DNA of 64,000 nucleotides from Crenobacter luteus (lineage in GTDB: Bacteria; Pseudomonadota; Gammaproteobacteria; Burkholderiales; Chromobacteriaceae): contig NZ_SLXG01000001.1 of assembly GCF_004345725.1 (NCBI RefSeq), forward strand, positions 234,973 to 298,972. The letters run 5' to 3'. The first letter of the stretch is position 1; each line of letters starts with the position of its first letter. Shown piece after piece: positions 61,044-64,000 of this stretch. A program made the position numbers and the translations under genes. The notes under the pieces are model-generated. The model saw only the letters and a program-made list of their open reading frames with translations, was not told the origin of the DNA and made no database searches.

Positions 61044-61907
61044 TCATGCGCGGTGCCGGCGCAGCGTCTTGAGTAGCCGGCGGTCGACGGTGCCCAGCAG
61101 CGCGCCGCCGAGGATGAGGCAGATCGCGACGCCGGTCAGCGGCGTCAGCCGCCCCTCGCCGCTGGCGACCAGAAGCAGCGTCGACAGCATCGGTGTGGTG
61201 TAGGACAGCGCGCCGATCTGGCGCGGATCGCCGTCCTTCATCGCGCGGTCCCACAGGAAGAAGGCGCCGCCCATCGGGCCGACGCCAAGGCCGACCAGGC
61301 TGGCCCACTGGCCGGCGCTCGGCGCGACCGCCGGTTCGAACAGGGCGTGGCAGGCGAGCGACAGCAGGCCGGAGAGCAGGCAGAAGCCGCCGACCGCGCC
61401 GGTCGGGAACGGCGGCAGGCGCTTGGTCAGCAGGCTGTAGGTCGACCAGACGAAGGCGGCGGCGATCGCGAGGCCGTAGCCGAAGGCCGATGCGCTGTCG
61501 AAAGCCAGACGGCCGCCGCTGACGATCAGCCCCGCGCCGACGAAGCCGAGCAGGCCGCCGACGATGTGGCGCCGCGTCAGCATCGTGCCGGGGACGAGCA
61601 GCGGGGCCAGCAGCACGATCAGCAGCGGCCACAGATAGTTGAGCAGGTTCGCCTCCATCGCCGGCGCGTGGCGGAAGGCGAAAAACAGCAGGAAATGGTA
61701 GCCGAACAGGCCGTAAAGGCCGACCGCCAGCGTGCCGGCCGGGACTTTCCATTCCTTGAGCCGGGGCAGGGCGAGCAGGCTGCCGATGCAGAGGCTGACG
61801 CCGACCACGAAAAAGGGCGGTAGGGTCTTGGTGAGGGCGCCGAGGGTGGCGAGCGAAGCCCACAGGAGGATCGCTCCGGCGGCCGCATGGATGGGATTGC
61901 GCAGCAT
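61044..61907 (-). CDS. DMT-family exporter (EamA, YddG-like)
   Basis: A 287-residue inner-membrane transporter with ten TM helices in two EamA halves. The layout and [21 protein letters not shown] resemble YddG, an exporter of aromatic amino acids. Substrate is inferred only. It lies 77 bases upstream of mscL on the same strand. Confidence 0.8.
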   Translation of the reverse strand: MLRNPIHAAAGAILLWASLATLGALTKTLPPFFVVGVSLCIGSLLALPRLKEWKVPAGTLAVGLYGLFGYHFLLFFAFRHAPAMEANLLNYLWPLLIVLLAPLLVPGTMLTRRHIVGGLLGFVGAGLIVSGGRLAFDSASAFGYGLAIAAAFVWSTYSLLTKRLPPFPTGAVGGFCLLSGLLSLACHALFEPAVAPSAGQWASLVGLGVGPMGGAFFLWDRAMKDGDPRQIGALSYTTPMLSTLLLVASGEGRLTPLTGVAICLILGGALLGTVDRRLLKTLRRHRA

Positions 61908-62092
61908 GGGTGGATTGAACGCAAAAGGTCATTCTAAGCGCAATCCCGATGGCAACGCACCGTCATCAACCGTGTGCGGTCGCGGGCATGCTGCGTGGCC
62001 GAGAATGTGCGGCGGCGAAGAAACAGGCTCGGCCAACCGGGCCGCCTGCCCGTGTCGAGGTGAGCCATCGACGAGTGTCGAACAAATGGAAA

Positions 62093-62117
62093 AACGCCAC
62101 AGCAAGGCTGTGACGTT
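62093..62117 (-). terminator. Terminator of tRNA-Asn
   Basis: On the minus strand AACGTCACAGC pairs with GCTGTGGCGTT around three bases and continues into a U-run, nine bases after the tRNA 3' end. Confidence 0.85.
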
Positions 62118-62125
62118 TTGGAATT

Positions 62126-62201
62126 TGGCTCCCCGAGCAGGGCTCGAACCTGCGACCTGCGGATTAACAGTCCGTCGCTCTACCAACTGAGCTATCAGGG
62201 A
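62126..62201 (-). tRNA. tRNA-Asn (GTT)
   Basis: Acceptor TCCCTGA/TCGGGGA, anticodon GTT between ACGGA and TCCGC, encoded CCA. 76 nt, single gene with its own terminator. Confidence 0.96.
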
Positions 62202-62397
62202 ATCGATGGAGGAGAACTATACCGGTGCCGTTTTGGCTTGTCAACCATTTTCGTGCGGAAAATTGCCGGTTTCTGCGTTGATAACGCCAAGTCGTTGAAT
62301 GTAAAAAGAAATGGTTTTGTGCTTGATTCGCGCTTTGTCGCCCTCATGTTGGTAGACTGTTTCGCTACGGCTTTAAGGATAGATAGGGAAGGAAATC

Positions 62398-63435
62398 ATG
62401 ATGGATGAATGGCAGGCGTGGTGTTCGGCGCATGGCGGGCATTTCGATGCGGTAGGTCGTCTGGTTTTCGAAGGGCATGCACGGGAACTGCAGGCGGCGC
62501 GTGACGGGCAAACCGTGTTCTCGCCCCTGACCCAGTTCGCGTTATTGCGCGTGTCAGGCGCAGACGCGCTGGATTTTCTCCAGGGCCAGCTTTCCAGCGA
62601 TCTGCGCGAATTGAACGGGACGAATGCGCAATACAGCAGCTATTCCAGCGCGAAGGGCAGGATGCTGGCGAGTTTCCTCGTATGGCGGCAAGGGGATGAT
62701 TTCTATCTGATGTTGTCGGCCGATATTGCGGACGCGATCCAGAAACGTCTGTCGATGTTCGTGTTGCGCTCCAAGGTCAAAATCGAGCGTGTCGATCGTG
62801 AATACCGTTTGCTCGGTGTGGCCGGAGAGGCCGCGATCGATGTGCTGGCTGCGATCGGTCTGATCGTGCCCTCGGAGGCGATGCTCCTGAGCGAGACCGC
62901 CGGGGGCGTGGCGATACGGCAAAGGGCGGGAAGCTATCTGCTGGCCTTGCCGGAAATGACGGCACTTAAGAGCGTATCCGCGTTGCTTGATAAGGCGGTG
63001 CGCCCGATCGGCAATCAGGCGTGGGATGCCTTCGATATTGCGGCGGGTATCGCCTGGGTCACGCGTCCGACCCAGGAGCAATTCGTTCCGCAAATGGCGA
63101 ATATGGATCTGATCGGCGCGGTCAGTTTCAAAAAGGGTTGCTATCCGGGACAGGAAATCGTCGCGCGCACGCAGTATCTGGGCAAGCTGAAGCGCCGTTT
63201 GTTCCGTGCCACCGTTGCGGCGGAGGTGGCCGTCGGCGATGCGCTGTATTCTCCTTCTGTTCCCGGGCAGACGATCGGAATGGTGGCGAATATCGTGCGT
63301 ACCGGCGAGGCGCAAATGGAGCTGCTGGTCGTGGTCCAGGCGGCCGCTTGGGAGTCAGGTATTTTCGTCGGCTCGCCCGAGGGAGTCAGATTGAGCCCTT
63401 TGACTTTGCCTTATGACTTGCCCGCGAGTAATTGA
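62398..63435 (+). CDS. ygfZ: Folate-binding iron-sulfur protein YgfZ
   Basis: YgfZ (345 residues) binds tetrahydrofolate and helps assemble or repair certain iron-sulfur enzymes. The aminomethyltransferase-like fold contains the family signature KKGCYPGQEIVARTQYLGKLKRR with the conserved cysteine. The start may be either of two tandem ATGs (62398 or 62401). This gene and the next are visibly less GC-rich than the rest of the window and lack the uptake-like 10-mer. Confidence 0.9.
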   Translation: MMDEWQAWCSAHGGHFDAVGRLVFEGHARELQAARDGQTVFSPLTQFALLRVSGADALDFLQGQLSSDLRELNGTNAQYSSYSSAKGRMLASFLVWRQGDDFYLMLSADIADAIQKRLSMFVLRSKVKIERVDREYRLLGVAGEAAIDVLAAIGLIVPSEAMLLSETAGGVAIRQRAGSYLLALPEMTALKSVSALLDKAVRPIGNQAWDAFDIAAGIAWVTRPTQEQFVPQMANMDLIGAVSFKKGCYPGQEIVARTQYLGKLKRRLFRATVAAEVAVGDALYSPSVPGQTIGMVANIVRTGEAQMELLVVVQAAAWESGIFVGSPEGVRLSPLTLPYDLPASN

Positions 63436-63452
63436 TTTTCGCGTGGTTTTTC

Positions 63453-63481
63453 TTGACGAATCATTTCCGGGGTCGTTAAAT
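63453..63481 (+). promoter_or_regulatory. Promoter of hns
   Basis: TTGACG (63453-63458), an exact 17-base spacer and TTAAAT (63476-63481). GAATC-AATCT-GATTC just downstream is an inverted repeat that could be an operator. Confidence 0.75.
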
Positions 63482-63531
63482 TGAATCAATCTGATTCAGC
63501 AAGTGAAAACAAACTCTAGGAAGCCACCGGA

Positions 63532-63858
63532 ATGGAACTCGTCCAGCAACTGCCATCCCTCGAATACGCCGATTTGATCAAGCTGCGCAATGAAGTGGAA
63601 AGCGAGCTCAAGCGTCGTGAATCGGAAGAAAAGGCCAAGGCCCGCAAGCAGATCCAGGAAATCGCCAAAACCTACGGTCTGAATCTGGAAGAGGTATTGA
63701 GCAAAACGACCGCCGTGGTGCGCAAACCGGTCGAAGCCAAGTATGTCCACCCACAGGATGCGTCGCTGACCTGGACCGGCCGCGGCCGCAAGCCGTCCTG
63801 GGTTCAGGCGCTGCTTGACCAGGGTCACCAGCTCGACGAGCTGCTGATTCGCCACTGA
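63532..63858 (+). CDS. hns: H-NS-family nucleoid protein
   Basis: A 108-residue H-NS-type DNA-binding protein: an N-terminal coiled coil for oligomerisation (about 10-50, IKLRNEVESELKRRESEEKAK) and the C-terminal DNA-binding domain (YVHPQDASLTWTGRGRKPSWV) with the AT-hook-like loop GRGRKP. It silences AT-rich DNA. Its TGA stop codon is the exact target of a downstream IS5-family insertion, so the protein is intact but its transcript end is altered. Confidence 0.93.
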   Translation: MELVQQLPSLEYADLIKLRNEVESELKRRESEEKAKARKQIQEIAKTYGLNLEEVLSKTTAVVRKPVEAKYVHPQDASLTWTGRGRKPSWVQALLDQGHQLDELLIRH

Positions 63859-64000
63859 GAGTCGCTAACAAAACCTACTTGATGCCGGCAGTGTGAAGCC
63901 CCATCTGGCCGGCATGAAGCGAAGTGTCGTCAGCCAGAAGCTCTGGAAATCGTTGCAACCGCTGTTGCCAACGCCGCCCCGTTCACGCCGGGGCGGCCGC
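63859..64000 (+). mobile_element. Second IS5-family element, left end (runs off the window)
   Basis: It begins with the same 17-base end GAGTCGCTAACAAAACC as the element at 4998, right after TGA (63856-63858). The following bases differ from that copy at several places, so it is a related but distinct copy. The other end lies outside the window. Confidence 0.9.
63914..64000 (+). CDS. IS5-family transposase, N-terminal part
   Basis: The first 29 codons (MKRSVVSQKLWKSLQPLLP, then a diverged TPP for STP) match the transposase at 5053. Cut by the window edge. Confidence 0.85.
   Translation, partial: MKRSVVSQKLWKSLQPLLPTPPRSRRGGR

Overview
The window looks like chromosomal DNA of a GC-rich betaproteobacterium, most likely Neisseriales and close to the Chromobacteriaceae. 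That placement is inferred from EarP paired with an EF-P carrying Arg32, the FbpABC iron uptake locus, the H-NS type and the flagellar gene set; no rRNA is present to settle it. Almost all the DNA is coding, with short intergenic gaps and many ATGA or GTGA stop/start overlaps.

Layout. 1-4.2 kb: 8-oxoguanine deaminase, aroC and an EAL/HDOD protein. 4.2-6.3 kb: an IS3-family element split by an IS5-family element, with a scrap of what may be an IS21-type end beside it. 6.4-12.6 kb (minus): a DUF748 protein followed by B12-dependent ribonucleotide reductase. 12.7-14.5 kb: earP-efp. 14.5-17.8 kb: a FixL/FixJ-like two-component pair (minus) with a structured, probably non-coding RNA just downstream. 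17.9-19.15 kb (minus): a GntR/FCD regulator, then tRNA genes for Pro, Arg and two for His. 19.2-26.7 kb: folD, purU, a membrane protein, thioredoxin-like/NUDIX/rlmD (minus), an L,D-transpeptidase and gltX. 26.8-30.6 kb: a chemoreceptor and the flagellar-ring genes flgP and flgT. 30.7-34.5 kb: Fur-type fbpABC. 34.6-39.6 kb: pbpG, uvrB, a guanidine-II riboswitch with gdx/sugE, a SRAP protein and a low-molecular-weight phosphatase. 39.7-53.4 kb: a receiver-less CheB, flrC and fliEFGHIJKLMNOP-[GNAT]-QR. 53.5-59.6 kb: yebC, a VanZ-like gene, pepP, two UbiH-family hydroxylases, dsbC and an acyl-CoA-binding protein. 59.6-62.2 kb (minus): a GDT1-family exporter behind a manganese riboswitch, mscL, a DMT exporter and tRNA-Asn. 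62.4-64 kb: ygfZ, hns, and the start of a second IS5-family copy inserted exactly at the hns stop codon.

The most striking feature runs across the genes. The 10-mer GTTGGCCGAG (complement CTCGGCCAAC) occurs 38 times exactly by my eye count, against well under one expected from base composition. It is spread along both strands inside genes in only a few reading frames (LAE, SAN, LGQ), and it occurs between genes as inverted pairs that form transcription terminators. It is absent from the IS elements. This is the behaviour of a DNA uptake sequence like those of Neisseria and Pasteurellaceae, but the sequence is unlike the uptake words I know, so it may be an undescribed uptake dialect.
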